From the NCBI RefSeq assembly GCF_014192335.1, contig NZ_JACHXU010000003.1, positions 124,001 through 188,000 on the forward strand: a stretch of 64,000 nucleotides of DNA. Direction: 5' to 3'. Positions 28,370-37,506 of this stretch are shown piece after piece (position 1 is the stretch's first letter; every line of letters begins with the position of its first letter). This DNA is from Aporhodopirellula rubra. Lineage in GTDB: Bacteria; Planctomycetota; Planctomycetia; Pirellulales; Pirellulaceae. Both the position numbers and the translations under genes were made by a program. Under the pieces are notes generated by a model, which ran no database searches, was not told the origin of the DNA, and worked only from the letters and a program-made list of their open reading frames with translations.

Positions 28370-29154
28370 GAGACTGGTTTGGTCAGTTCGTGAAGAAAGA
28401 TCGCACCGGCAACACTCACGTTCAAACTGTCCGTCGTTTCCGGCATCGGAAGCGTTGTACGGACATCGCAGGCTTTTTGTATCTCGGGGGCGAGGCCCTG
28501 AGCTTCGTTTCCCATTAATAGAACCGTTGGTGCCCCGGCGAGGTGCGATTGAAGGGCGCCGATGGTGATCGCGTCGGGAGCCAATGTTGTGGCGGCGAAT
28601 CGAAACGTGTCGGATTGCAGATCCGCAATTTGTTGAAGCGGTTGATCGAAACGATAGAAGCGATGATGAAACACCGACGCCATGCTGACTCGGATGACGC
28701 GGCGCACAAATGGATAGATGGTGGACGGGCCGATCAAGACGTCTTGAACGCCCATTGCGGCGGCCGAACGCAGTAGGCTGCCGACATTTTCAGGATCGCT
28801 GATGCCGACCAACCCGAGTGCAAGGCGGGGGCGATCGGTTTGGAGTTGTTCGCACGGGAGCAATTGGGGACAGACACCATGTGCCAGGACGCCTCGATGG
28901 AAATCGTAACCCGCGATAGCGGCACCTATCTTAGGATCGACAACGTAAACGGGAACAGATTCGGGGAGCATGCCGATGTATTTCGCTTCCTGCCCTTTGT
29001 GAAGCAGTAGCGATTGTACGGATAAGTCGCTCTGAAGGAGCCGTTTCACGACCAAAGAGCCTTCCGCAATGAACCCGTCCTCTGGGTCGCGTAGTCGCAC
29101 GTTCCGATAAGCGTTAATACGCGAATCGAGTGGGTCAGTCAGTTCGATCAGCAT
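28366..29154 (-). CDS. TrmH/SpoU family RNA 2'-O-methyltransferase
   Basis: 262 residues from ATG 29154, which fits the usual family start (MLIELTDPLDSRINAYRNVR); an extension to 29199 is possible but unlikely. The N-terminal part is a substrate-binding domain (FIAEGSLVVKRLLQSDL). The SpoU trefoil-knot domain has LALGLVGISDPENVGSLLRS (motif 1), VLLMGNEAQGLAPE (motif 2) and LPMPETTDSLNVSVAGAIFL (motif 3), which binds S-adenosylmethionine. It methylates a ribose 2'-OH of rRNA or tRNA; the target site cannot be read from sequence. It is translationally coupled to the adenylating enzyme that follows, an odd pairing. Confidence 0.92.
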   Translation of the reverse strand: MLIELTDPLDSRINAYRNVRLRDPEDGFIAEGSLVVKRLLQSDLSVQSLLLHKGQEAKYIGMLPESVPVYVVDPKIGAAIAGYDFHRGVLAHGVCPQLLPCEQLQTDRPRLALGLVGISDPENVGSLLRSAAAMGVQDVLIGPSTIYPFVRRVIRVSMASVFHHRFYRFDQPLQQIADLQSDTFRFAATTLAPDAITIGALQSHLAGAPTVLLMGNEAQGLAPEIQKACDVRTTLPMPETTDSLNVSVAGAIFLHELTKPVS

Positions 29155-29390
29155 GGAGTTGCGACGTAGATTATTCAGAATGGGGGGAAAGTGGTGCACG
29201 CGATCCGTGGGGCAAACGCATTTAAGGTTTAACGCCTTTGCGGCCTATGCCCTTCGCGTTCTGCGAACAACGACGGTTTTGCCACGTGGAGGTCGATTCG
29301 TTGTGTAGGTCCAGACGATTAAACGGCCTGTCGGGAATTCTCGGCATGTGCATTTCGATCCGCAAATCACGTCAAGGAAGACGCACCACG

Positions 29391-30416
29391 ATGTCATATT
29401 CAATCTGGGATTGGTGGTTCGGCGACGGACAACTGCAACCTTCTAATGTTTGCCGAGTGAACGGTTTGCGATGCGATCGTTTGTTTTCATTGAGCGGCGG
29501 TTCGATCACACGTCGCCGCTTGGGCGTCTTCTTAGCCGCGATCGGTGTCGCCTCCGTTGGCGGCGCCGCTCGGACGATGGCGGCCGACACTTCGACGGAT
29601 TTCGGATCTGTTAACCACGCCCAGCGATGGGATTCGTCGACGACCTTTGCGATGATTATCGCTGATGAAGATGGTGCCGAGAAGTCGGCTGCCTCGAATA
29701 GCGATCCGGCGAGCGACGCAGTAGACAATCTCAACGAAGATGAACTGCGTCGCAAGCGATTGAGAGATCTACTCGGTGACGATGCCGATCCCCTCGCGAT
29801 GGATGATCCGAAGGAGGATGGGGCCGAAGTTGGAGATGCGGAGCGTCCGCCACGAGCGTCTGATTTTGAAAATGAAGATGGCGAAGACACGTTCGCCAAA
29901 CCGTTCATCGAGGAGCGATTACCAGAAGTCGAGGGCGGACGGTTTGTATTGCCGCCGATTCGAGCGGTTTCAATTGATAAAAAGCCGATCGGAAACGGAA
30001 GGGTTCCTGAGGGACTCGAAGCGGGGGACGACTTGCAGCTCGTTCCCCTGCCCGAAGACGGTTATTCCCGCTTGGCTCTGACGGGCGGTGGGGCGTGGCC
30101 GCAGTTGATTCGACCTTGGGCCGCACCGAACACTTATTCACATCCGTTGTATTTCGAAGATCGGATGCTGGAGCGGCACGGTCACGAGCGTTGGGGATGT
30201 TTCCAACCGCTCGCCTCTGGAGCTCGGTTCTTCACCACGCTTCCAATGTTGCCTTACCTAGCGACCGTGCAGGAACCGTGTGACATCGTTTACAGCAAAG
30301 GATATTACCGCGCCGGATCGCCGGTGCCAAAGTTTTATCAACGACCACCGTTGGAGCAACGTGCTGTCATTGTGGAAGCCGCTGTGGTTTCGGGAACTTT
30401 CATCGCATTGCCGTGA
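29391..30416 (+). CDS. Secreted hypothetical protein with acidic linker
   Basis: Not recognised. ATG at 29391 is chosen because AAGGAAG lies about 10 nt upstream, giving 341 residues; the frame could be extended to 29238. After a basic stretch (SITRRRLGVFLAAIGVASVG) comes a hydrophobic segment ending near MAADTS, so a Sec or twin-arginine-like signal is inferred. An acidic, low-complexity section rich in Asp and Glu follows (~90-170). The C-terminal half is more compact and aromatic (AAPNTYSHPLYFEDRMLERH, MLPYLATVQEPCDIVYSKGY). The TolC-type gene begins 153 nt downstream on the same strand, so a role in the envelope is plausible. Confidence 0.65.
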   Translation: MSYSIWDWWFGDGQLQPSNVCRVNGLRCDRLFSLSGGSITRRRLGVFLAAIGVASVGGAARTMAADTSTDFGSVNHAQRWDSSTTFAMIIADEDGAEKSAASNSDPASDAVDNLNEDELRRKRLRDLLGDDADPLAMDDPKEDGAEVGDAERPPRASDFENEDGEDTFAKPFIEERLPEVEGGRFVLPPIRAVSIDKKPIGNGRVPEGLEAGDDLQLVPLPEDGYSRLALTGGGAWPQLIRPWAAPNTYSHPLYFEDRMLERHGHERWGCFQPLASGARFFTTLPMLPYLATVQEPCDIVYSKGYYRAGSPVPKFYQRPPLEQRAVIVEAAVVSGTFIALP

Positions 30417-30569
30417 TGAGTTAATCAGTCTCGCCCCAAATAGAGAAAAACTAAGTTCAGGTGGAAACGCCTGAAATTGAAATCGCCCGCTCGCTCGAAG
30501 TTTTAAATCGACACGGACGTCGAATGCATCGAGCACGGCCTCACCCTCGTACAGCTATTGAGATCAGCC

Positions 30570-32684
30570 ATGGATCGGCAGTTCACTCACGACCTTCGTG
30601 TCGAAACGATCGAAGAGAAAACGGCGAAAAAAACGTTGAACGGTCAACAGCGAAAACAGCGCCGGCGACGCGTGTTGGCCTCGTTGTTGTGCGGATGCGT
30701 GAGTACGCTCGCGACGGTTGGGTGCGGCCTAACACAGAAAATTCCGGACAGTCCTTACGATACAAAGACGTCGTATCACGATCATTCCGCATTGCGAATT
30801 GAGTACCCACAGGTACAACAATGTGCGACTCCGTCTTCCTCGGCAGCCGCCTCTGCAATCGCTCCCAACGCATTGCAGGATCCGGCATCCATGCCAGCGT
30901 TGGAGTTGACACTGCAGGACGCGATTCGACAAGCCTTGGGTAGCAGTCCCGTACTGCGATCGATCGGTGGTGCAGTCGTGACCAGTCCTGCTGCGACGGC
31001 GACCTCATTCGATCCCGCACTCGCCCACGCCAGCCCGTCACTCGGTGTGGAAGCGGCGTTGTCGGCGTTTGATGCCGTGTACTCTCAATCATTGTCGTGG
31101 GATAAGGTCGACCAGCCGAGGAACTTTAGCTTGCCCGGTCTCGGTACCGTTTTCCCTTCGTACGCAAACCAAACCGTTGCATCGTATAGCAATGAGATCT
31201 CCAAACGGACGGCATCGGGGGCCACGTTTGCCATGCGTAACGTCGTCGGTTACACGAGGACGGATGACCCGAGTCGCGCCAGTCAATTGTTCCCAAGTGC
31301 CTTTTCAGGATATTTGGAGGCTGAGTACAGGCAGCCCCTGATGAAAGGTGCGGGAGCAACGTACAACCGAATCGCCGGAACGAGCGGAGCGGTGGGGCAG
31401 TACAACGGCGTGTTGATCGCACGCGTCAACGAAGATGTCGCTTTGGCTGATTTTGAAGCCGCCGTGATCTCGTTGATCGCCGACGTTGAGCAAGCCTACT
31501 GGGACCTGACGGCCTCGTATCGGATTCTCGAGGCGGTTGTGAAAGGGCGGGAAGCCGCACTGCAAACGTTCCAATACCAACAAGTTCGGTTGGAGGTCGG
31601 AACGGGACGTCGTGACGAAGAGGCTCAAGCCCGCTCACAGTACTACCAATTCGAAGCCCAGGTGCAGTCGTCGCTCGCCGGCGAAACCGGTCTGTATGCT
31701 AACGAACAACGATTGCGTTACCTCATCGGAATGCCGGCGAGTGACGGAAGTTTGCTGAAACCGAGCACCTCACCCGTCGACGCGAAAGTGATCTTCGATT
31801 GGGACAGTGCTCTCGGCCAAGCCTTGGTGCGACGTGTCGAAGTTCGCCGGCAAAAGTTCAACGTCAAGCGACGGGAAATGGAACTGACGGCGGCGAGGTT
31901 GAACCGGCGACCACAAGCTGATTTTGTCGGTCAGTATCGATGGCGAGGTCTGGGTGACCATTTGATCGGCAGTGGCAGCGACGCAGTACCCAATAATGAT
32001 TTGGTAGACTCGATTACCGGTGGCGACTACCAAGAATGGAGTGCCGGGGTGGAGTTCACCGCACCGATCGGGCTGCGTGCAGCCAGCAGTGCGGTTGCTC
32101 ACGCCAAGCTCAATCTGCAACGTGAGCGGGCGTTGCTTAGTGAAACCGAATTGCGGATCAGCCATGATCTCGCCAGCGCGAGCCGTAACATTGAACTTAC
32201 TTATCAACTCGTTGAAACCAATTACAACCGATACCTCGCTGACCTAAGACAGGTTGATGTGCTTCGTCGTCGTTATCGTGACGGGACGGACAACATCAAC
32301 TTCCTCTTGCAAGCACAACGTCAAGTGGTCACGAGTGAAGTCGAGTTCTATCAATCGATTTCGAACTACAACCTAGCGATTCGAGACTTCCACCGGGAGA
32401 AGGGATCGTTGCTCGCCTACGCCGAAGTGAATTTGGCCGAAGGTGCGTGGTGTCCTGGTGCTGAACGCGACGCCTACGAACTCGGACGATTCCTAGAGCC
32501 ACGGTGCCAGCCTGAGAAGGTCTGTGTGCCATGCCCTGTCAGTTCCGGGCCGTTTGACCCGTCGGCAACGCAGCCTACGGTGGGAACGGTTTCGAACAAT
32601 GACTGGCAAATGATCGATCAAGGGATCAGCTCACCGGGCGACGTGATCGTGTCACCGGATATGCCTGAATCGGTGATTCAGTAA
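30570..32684 (+). CDS. TolC-family outer-membrane efflux protein
   Basis: 704 residues from ATG 30570. The N-terminus has Arg/Lys residues and a hydrophobic stretch ending ...STLATVGCG, a lipoprotein-type signal. The body shows the long amphipathic helices of TolC-like channels: SLIADVEQAYWDLTASYRIL, EELQ-type helices around RREMELTAARLNRRPQADF, and the repeat half YHLAIRDFHREKGSLLAYA-like. TolC trimers form exit ducts for efflux pumps or type I secretion. It is longer than typical TolC (about 450-500 residues) owing to extensions at both ends, the last being Cys-containing (RCQPEKVCVPCPV). No RND pump or adaptor gene is adjacent, so the partner is unknown. Confidence 0.85.
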   Translation: MDRQFTHDLRVETIEEKTAKKTLNGQQRKQRRRRVLASLLCGCVSTLATVGCGLTQKIPDSPYDTKTSYHDHSALRIEYPQVQQCATPSSSAAASAIAPNALQDPASMPALELTLQDAIRQALGSSPVLRSIGGAVVTSPAATATSFDPALAHASPSLGVEAALSAFDAVYSQSLSWDKVDQPRNFSLPGLGTVFPSYANQTVASYSNEISKRTASGATFAMRNVVGYTRTDDPSRASQLFPSAFSGYLEAEYRQPLMKGAGATYNRIAGTSGAVGQYNGVLIARVNEDVALADFEAAVISLIADVEQAYWDLTASYRILEAVVKGREAALQTFQYQQVRLEVGTGRRDEEAQARSQYYQFEAQVQSSLAGETGLYANEQRLRYLIGMPASDGSLLKPSTSPVDAKVIFDWDSALGQALVRRVEVRRQKFNVKRREMELTAARLNRRPQADFVGQYRWRGLGDHLIGSGSDAVPNNDLVDSITGGDYQEWSAGVEFTAPIGLRAASSAVAHAKLNLQRERALLSETELRISHDLASASRNIELTYQLVETNYNRYLADLRQVDVLRRRYRDGTDNINFLLQAQRQVVTSEVEFYQSISNYNLAIRDFHREKGSLLAYAEVNLAEGAWCPGAERDAYELGRFLEPRCQPEKVCVPCPVSSGPFDPSATQPTVGTVSNNDWQMIDQGISSPGDVIVSPDMPESVIQ

Positions 32685-32885
32685 AAGAGTGTCGTTCGGT
32701 GTCTCGCACTCAGCGGCGAGAGTTCGCTCACCTCATCACATGCGTAAGATGGCAGAACTCGTCAACGATTCCAACTGGGACCGTTGTTGGCCGGGAGCCT
32801 TGGCGACATCCGTCACGGATCGAGCCCGAGTTCTTAGCAACGCCGCAGTGTTCGTGCGTTGCGGTAGCACTGCCCGCCTAACAAC

Positions 32886-34505
32886 TTAGGCGGCGCGTGT
32901 CGTTTGATCTTGCTCGGTTGTCGGGACGACGGAACGCATGCGGGATACCGCTCGTTTTTGACGGACCATGGCGAGGGCCGCTTCGCCGATCCACGTATCC
33001 ACGCGGTCCCGATCCGGTGGTTCCGCACCGCGTAGGTAACGGCGTCCGGAATAGGTGGCCGCGTATTCGCTAATCGCTTGATAGAGCGTTTCGAGGTTCG
33101 TTTTCGCGATGCTGTCGGCTGTTGCAAAACCCGCGCCGACGAGAAGTTGGGTATCGCGAGCCAGCATGTCGGGCAGTTGGCACATCAGGATCGCTTGGCA
33201 TCGCCATGCGTGCAACGTGTCACGCGTGATCCACCGCGTGGCGAGTTTTTCGGCAAGGTCAGTGGGGTCAGCGGCCAGGAATTCGCCGACGGTGTTAATC
33301 CCGAGTTTCGCGAAACGGGCGGCCGTTTTCGTGCCGATCGAAGGTGCGTCAACGAGGGCGTCTTCGACGTGCAACCGCACGTTGCCTTCTTGAGGTGAAA
33401 CGAATGGGATCGTCGCGGGTGGTAGATCAGATGGGGCTTTTTTAGCCGCCGGGGTGACGTTTGTGGCTTTGGCGTCGGTCGATGCGACTTCGGAATCGTC
33501 GGCCTGCAGAATACGGATCATCGAGCCGTTTTGACGTTCGGCGCGGAGTCGATTGTATTCGCGTTCCTTCGTATAGATGTGCCGCACTTTCTCCATGATG
33601 CGGAGTTCGCTGGGCATGTTCTTTTCGATCTTGCCGGTTGCTTCGAATTCGTCGATCAACGCGGTGATCTTCTTCTGTTCGAGTCTGTGTTCGATGCGGC
33701 GGATCCAGGTTTGGTGAGGCACGCGGATGCCGGCGAGGACCATGCCCAGCGTGGTGCCTTGCCTCGGAATGGGTTCGCTACGGGACTGTTCGGCGTCGTA
33801 GGCGGCGCGTTCAATCACGCGTGCCCAACCGGTGACGCAGAGGCCGATCAGTTGTGAAAGACATCCGCGTGAAACACCGTCGAGGCCCGATGGCGGATCG
33901 CTGCGGCCCGCTTTGAGATCATAGTGGTCGAGCAACGTCTCATAATGTTCGTGAGCGACCCGTGCCGAAGTGAGGATCGCTTCGCCGAGCCATCCGGGGC
34001 TGTCGGAGAGTTGGAAGACCGTTCGCGAGGGATCGCTTTGCCACTGGTTGAAGAGTGTGCTGTACGATTTCGTCACGCTCCACTCGATCGGTCGATGCAA
34101 GACCTTTTCGACGGGGGTTTGGGCGGTGTGGAGTGGTTGAATCGGATCGGTGAAGTAGTGGCTCAATACGCCCGCAGCATGGGCGGCGTCGCTCCAGCGG
34201 TCCGTACGCAGATAACGCTGCATCCGGTCATACCATTGATGGGCGACGCGAGGTGCGCCGCCCCAGTAACCGTCATCAACATGTATGACGTGGTTTTGGA
34301 AATCCCGGAATCGTGTGTCCGGATCTTTGGCACCCGCCAGGTAACGATGGTGGTGCCGGAGTAGATGGCCGACGAGTCGCTCGCCCGCAGGGGTTCCGAC
34401 GAGCGGTAACGCGTCGATGGCAAAATGATGATGCGTGCTACGGCAATGTGCCGCCCGCAGGATCGTAAGCAACAAATTGGTCGACTTGGTGGTCACCGGT
34501 ATCAC
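32886..34505 (-). CDS. Zinc-dependent phospholipase C-like domain fused to helix-hairpin-helix (DUF4332-like) region
   Basis: 539 residues. The N-terminal ~280 residues resemble the all-helical zinc phospholipase C / S1-P1 nuclease fold: a dense set of His and Asp in HHHFAIDALPLVG (25-37), NHVIHVDD (71-78) and LSHYFTDPIQPLHTAQ (114-129). Clear catalytic proof is lacking. A charged linker follows (KIEKNMPSELRIMEKVRHIY). The C-terminal ~150 residues carry helix-hairpin-helix-like repeats (DAPSIGTKTAARFAKLGINTV, LLVGAGFATADSIAKTN) typical of DUF4332-type DNA-binding-like modules. Fusion of a hydrolase with an HhH tail is unusual. No signal peptide is obvious. Confidence 0.7.
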   Translation of the reverse strand: MIPVTTKSTNLLLTILRAAHCRSTHHHFAIDALPLVGTPAGERLVGHLLRHHHRYLAGAKDPDTRFRDFQNHVIHVDDGYWGGAPRVAHQWYDRMQRYLRTDRWSDAAHAAGVLSHYFTDPIQPLHTAQTPVEKVLHRPIEWSVTKSYSTLFNQWQSDPSRTVFQLSDSPGWLGEAILTSARVAHEHYETLLDHYDLKAGRSDPPSGLDGVSRGCLSQLIGLCVTGWARVIERAAYDAEQSRSEPIPRQGTTLGMVLAGIRVPHQTWIRRIEHRLEQKKITALIDEFEATGKIEKNMPSELRIMEKVRHIYTKEREYNRLRAERQNGSMIRILQADDSEVASTDAKATNVTPAAKKAPSDLPPATIPFVSPQEGNVRLHVEDALVDAPSIGTKTAARFAKLGINTVGEFLAADPTDLAEKLATRWITRDTLHAWRCQAILMCQLPDMLARDTQLLVGAGFATADSIAKTNLETLYQAISEYAATYSGRRYLRGAEPPDRDRVDTWIGEAALAMVRQKRAVSRMRSVVPTTEQDQTTRAA

Positions 34506-34575
34506 TCCGCAGACGGAAATTGCCGATGAATTCGGCGTTCTTGTGGAATCGCAGACTCGTCGACGCGGGCCAGGG

Positions 34576-34881
34576 TTAGGCAGCTCGTTTTGAAGCCTTG
34601 GCTTTGACGGAGCTCACCCCGTAAGCGGTTGCTTGACGTGCCAATCTTTGTCGCAAAGAGCGGCCGATTTGCCCATCTTCCAAAGAATCGTAATGCAGGA
34701 CACGCTGCGTAAAGCCTTCACGGCTCAACGGCCGAAAGACGCAGTGACCCGCCGGTGGTGAAACCTCACCGTAGAGAGACTGCAACCGGAAGGCATGATC
34801 CTTCAGGGCAACCGCGTGATAAAGGTCATAAAGTTGATCGACGGTGAACGACGATACGTCGGCGAGAGGTCCAATGGCCAC
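34576..34881 (-). CDS. Small hypothetical protein, GTG start
   Basis: Not recognised. The open frame extends to 35007, but GTG at 34881 is chosen because AAGGAT lies 6 nt upstream, giving 101 residues (VAIGPLADVSSFTVDQLYDL...). The protein is mostly helical, has no signal peptide or membrane segment, and ends in a basic Ala/Lys/Arg tail that could bind nucleic acid. It lies 70 nt upstream of the phospholipase/HhH gene on the same strand and may share its transcript. A promoter-like sequence is present at 34929-34958. Confidence 0.6.
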   Translation of the reverse strand: MAIGPLADVSSFTVDQLYDLYHAVALKDHAFRLQSLYGEVSPPAGHCVFRPLSREGFTQRVLHYDSLEDGQIGRSLRQRLARQATAYGVSSVKAKASKRAA

Positions 34882-34928
34882 GTGAGCATCCTTGCATGGG
34901 AACGATTGGGAGAGACCAGACGAAGTAG

Positions 34929-34958
34929 AGTATCTCAAAGACGACTTCGTGCTGGCAA
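34929..34958 (-). promoter_or_regulatory. Sigma-70-like promoter candidate for the 101-aa gene
   Basis: On the minus strand TTGCCA (34958-34953) is followed after 18 nt by GATACT (34934-34929), 5/6 and 4/6 matches to the sigma-70 consensus. The predicted transcript start is about 40 nt before the GTG start at 34881. It is based on consensus only. Confidence 0.35.
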
Positions 34959-35059
34959 GATTGAAATCAAAAGTACAGTAACAACGGGCGGTTTGTTTAA
35001 CCGGCAAAGTTTACCTGAGGGGGCAAACGAAACTGGTTTTCTGAGTAAGTTCCAATCCT

Positions 35060-35264
35060 CCTCTAGGTCAGATTGTGCCGAACAATAGCGAATAGCCGGC
35101 GTGGTCAACCAAGTGGAGGACCCGACGCCAGGCCGAAGAGGTCGGTTCAATGATCCGTCGTGGTGTGGGATTGCGACATTACTTATTGAACCGAAATGCT
35201 TCTCGTAGTTGATAAAGAGACGGCGGATCGACGTTTGGGCACGTCGTGTCCGCCGTTTTTTTTT
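35060..35264 (+). ncRNA. Candidate structured small RNA with GGA-bearing loops
   Basis: No protein frame here is credible, yet the + strand shows successive hairpins. They are ATTGT/ACAAT (35072-35086), GGCGTGGTC with GACC-cg-ACGCC (35098-35129, loop containing GGA), and a perfect 9-bp stem CGGTTCAAT (35143-35151) with ATTGAACCG (35185-35193). The last encloses GTCG/CGAC, whose loop also shows GGA. A strong terminator follows at 35220-35264. The 5' end and promoter are not identified, so the start is approximate. No match to tmRNA, RNase P RNA or SRP RNA motifs was seen. Exposed GGA in loops recalls RNAs that bind CsrA-type proteins, but this is a guess; covariation across relatives would test it. 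Confidence 0.45.
35220..35264 (+). terminator. Strong Rho-independent terminator
   Basis: ACGGCGGA (35220-35227) pairs with TCCGCCGT (35249-35256), stacked on CGACG/CGTCG (35229-35233/35242-35246) with an 8-nt loop, followed by nine T (35256-35264). The orientation is clearly +. No protein gene ends nearby on that strand, so it must end a non-coding transcript. Confidence 0.85.
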
Positions 35265-35445
35265 GTCGATGCAGATTTGCGAGACAACGTTATCGAAATT
35301 GTGTTCTCGAACCCTGCGCGAGTAATTGAACGGTCAGAGGCCACCGAGAGCGAACGGACGAGGCGCCACGCGGCGTTGGTTTTGTCCTCCGCCGCGAATT
35401 CACCATTCGCATCTTGCGCGATCCTCTGTCGCACATCATGGCTGA

Positions 35446-37239
35446 CTAGGCAGCCGGGTTAAGGTACGACGAAAGTCGTTCGGCACGCGAAGGGCTTTGC
35501 AGTTTGGCAACCGCTTTCGCCTCGATTTGCCGAACGCGTTCTCGGGTCACCTTGAAGATTCGTCCGCACTCCTCGAGTGTGTAGCTGTATCCGTCAACGA
35601 GGCCATAACGAAGGCGAATGATTTCACGCTCACGGAACGTCAACGTCTTGAGCAAATCATCGATTTTATTTCGCAACATTCCGCTGGCGGCCATGCGGAC
35701 CGGGTTGTCGTTTTCGTTGTCTTGGATGAACTCACCAAAACTGCTGTCTTCGCCTTCGCCGACGGGGCGATCCAGACTGACAGGATGACGACCGATATCC
35801 ATCACGCGTCGCACTTCTTCGATCGGCACTTCGGTCGCTTCTGCGATTTCTTCGTAGGTCGGTTCGCGGCGGAGGGTTTGGGTGAGACGTTTTTGCGCCT
35901 GCCGGAGTTTGCTCAACACGTCGATCATGTGAACCGGGATACGGATCGTACGGGCTTGGTCAGCAATCGCACGCGTGATCGCTTGGCGAATCCACCACGT
36001 GGCGTAGGTGCTGAATTTGAATCCGCGACGATACTCGTATTTGTCGACCGCTCGCATTAGGCCCGTGTTTCCTTCTTGGATCAAGTCCAGGAACGAGAGT
36101 CCGCGGTTGCGGTACTTTTTGGCGATCGAAACGACGAGCCGAAGGTTACCGGCGCTGAGTTCGCGTTTGGTTGCTTCGTATTGGTCGAAGAACTTGCGTG
36201 TTCGCACCATGCGGTTGTGGAGGCTGCGAGGGCTCTCTTGCGTGACGAGCATGAGTTCGCGGAGTTCTTGACGCAGGTCGGCGGCTTCGTCGCGGCTCAT
36301 CGCGTCTTTGCCGAGTGAGGTCAGGCGATCACGGATGAAATTCATGCGTCCCGAGATTTTCTCGAGTTGGTGCAGCAGCGGCGTGACGCGGCGACTGCGG
36401 AGGCTCAATTCCTCAACCAGTTCGAGGCATTTGCGGCGGCGACGCAGGAAGCGGTTGCGAACTTCCGCTTTGAGACGCGGTGAGACGCTGCGACGGACGA
36501 GGATTTCAAAGTCCGCTTGGTTTTGTTCGAGCAAAGGTTCGAGCGTTCGCAGGTTGTGCGGCATCCGCTGTGAAATTTGCTCTTTGGTCAATCGCTCGGT
36601 GAGCGAGACCTTGATTGTGCGGTCGAAAGGAAGTTCGCCGCTGTGGACCTTCTTCAGCACGTCGACGGTCGCCCGCATGGCGTAATCGGTTTCAAGCAAC
36701 GCGCGGCGGTATTGCTTGCGAGTGATTTCGATTTTCTTTGCCAGCGAAATCTCTTGTTCGCGGGTCAGCAATGGGATCTCGGCCATTTGGCTCAGGTACA
36801 TCCGGATCGGATCTTCGCTCGCCTTGGGCAGGTCGGCGGCGGTTCCCAATACTGGTCCGCCGGTGTCCTCAACGCCGGTCAGTTCGTCCGAGGATGCCTC
36901 GACCGTGTCGTCGGTGTCGGCGGCTTCTTCGGCAACGGCATCGATATCTTCGTCGAAGTCACGCATTTCGCCGGACAGATCTTCGCCTTCACGGAGACCC
37001 GCGATGTTGGGTTGGGAAACGCGACGTGGTTTTTGAGTCGCAGCTGCCTCACGTGCTTTTTTCTCGGTTGCTTCGATCAATGCGATGCCACGGCGTTCGA
37101 GGGCCAGCAACAGCGTATTGAGCTTCTCCGGATTGACGTCTTCGTCAGGGAGGTAGGCGTTGACTTCATCGTAGGTCAGGTAGCCGTCCTTGGCACCGCG
37201 GGCGATGAGTTGCGAGAGATCTTGGTCCATCAATTGCAT
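35446..37239 (-). CDS. rpoD: Primary sigma factor RpoD (sigma-70)
   Basis: A 597-residue housekeeping sigma factor. Residues 1-60 resemble region 1.1 ([20 protein letters not shown]), followed by an acidic variable linker. Region 1.2 begins at [20 protein letters not shown]. Region 2 is the diagnostic core: [20 protein letters not shown] and [20 protein letters not shown], then [15 protein letters not shown], which melts and recognises the -10. Region 3 includes [17 protein letters not shown], and region 4.2 ends with [20 protein letters not shown], which reads the -35. dnaG lies 267 nt upstream on the same strand, as in the classical macromolecular-synthesis cluster. Confidence 0.97.
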   Translation of the reverse strand: MQLMDQDLSQLIARGAKDGYLTYDEVNAYLPDEDVNPEKLNTLLLALERRGIALIEATEKKAREAAATQKPRRVSQPNIAGLREGEDLSGEMRDFDEDIDAVAEEAADTDDTVEASSDELTGVEDTGGPVLGTAADLPKASEDPIRMYLSQMAEIPLLTREQEISLAKKIEITRKQYRRALLETDYAMRATVDVLKKVHSGELPFDRTIKVSLTERLTKEQISQRMPHNLRTLEPLLEQNQADFEILVRRSVSPRLKAEVRNRFLRRRRKCLELVEELSLRSRRVTPLLHQLEKISGRMNFIRDRLTSLGKDAMSRDEAADLRQELRELMLVTQESPRSLHNRMVRTRKFFDQYEATKRELSAGNLRLVVSIAKKYRNRGLSFLDLIQEGNTGLMRAVDKYEYRRGFKFSTYATWWIRQAITRAIADQARTIRIPVHMIDVLSKLRQAQKRLTQTLRREPTYEEIAEATEVPIEEVRRVMDIGRHPVSLDRPVGEGEDSSFGEFIQDNENDNPVRMAASGMLRNKIDDLLKTLTFREREIIRLRYGLVDGYSYTLEECGRIFKVTRERVRQIEAKAVAKLQSPSRAERLSSYLNPAA

Positions 37240-37506
37240 GGTTCTAACTTCGTGTTAAAAGGGTCACGTCCCATCATGGGACGGTGAGCCGGTGTCGGTG
37301 TGATTGTCATGGGCATCGGTGAGATGTCATGGCGACCACTGGGTGACGATTCGTTCGAGAGCGGGAACGCTCGTACGAATCAACCGACGTGGGCTCGAAA
37401 GCGGGAAACTAACGTGATTGGGTTATGTTCGAGAAAGTCTCGGGATTTAAAAACTCGGGGCTCGAGGGACATGGTTGGTGTGCAACGGAATGACTCCGAT
37501 AGTCAC

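Larger units (their letters stand above)
34882..35445. other. Intergenic region between the small protein and rpoD; holds the ncRNA candidate
   Basis: 564 bases. Both overlapping frames at 35183-35462 look like shadows. On the + strand the region carries several hairpins ending in a strong terminator (35060-35264, separate entries); on the minus strand a promoter-like sequence serves the 101-residue gene. After 35264 I see nothing except a short GGCTG/CAGCC hairpin just after the rpoD stop, without U-tract. Confidence 0.6.

Noticed and set aside
35095-35167. Possible tRNA around a GGTTCAAT motif
   Set aside because: The T-arm-like sequence lacks a matching acceptor stem and anticodon arm; the pairing fits a longer hairpin better.
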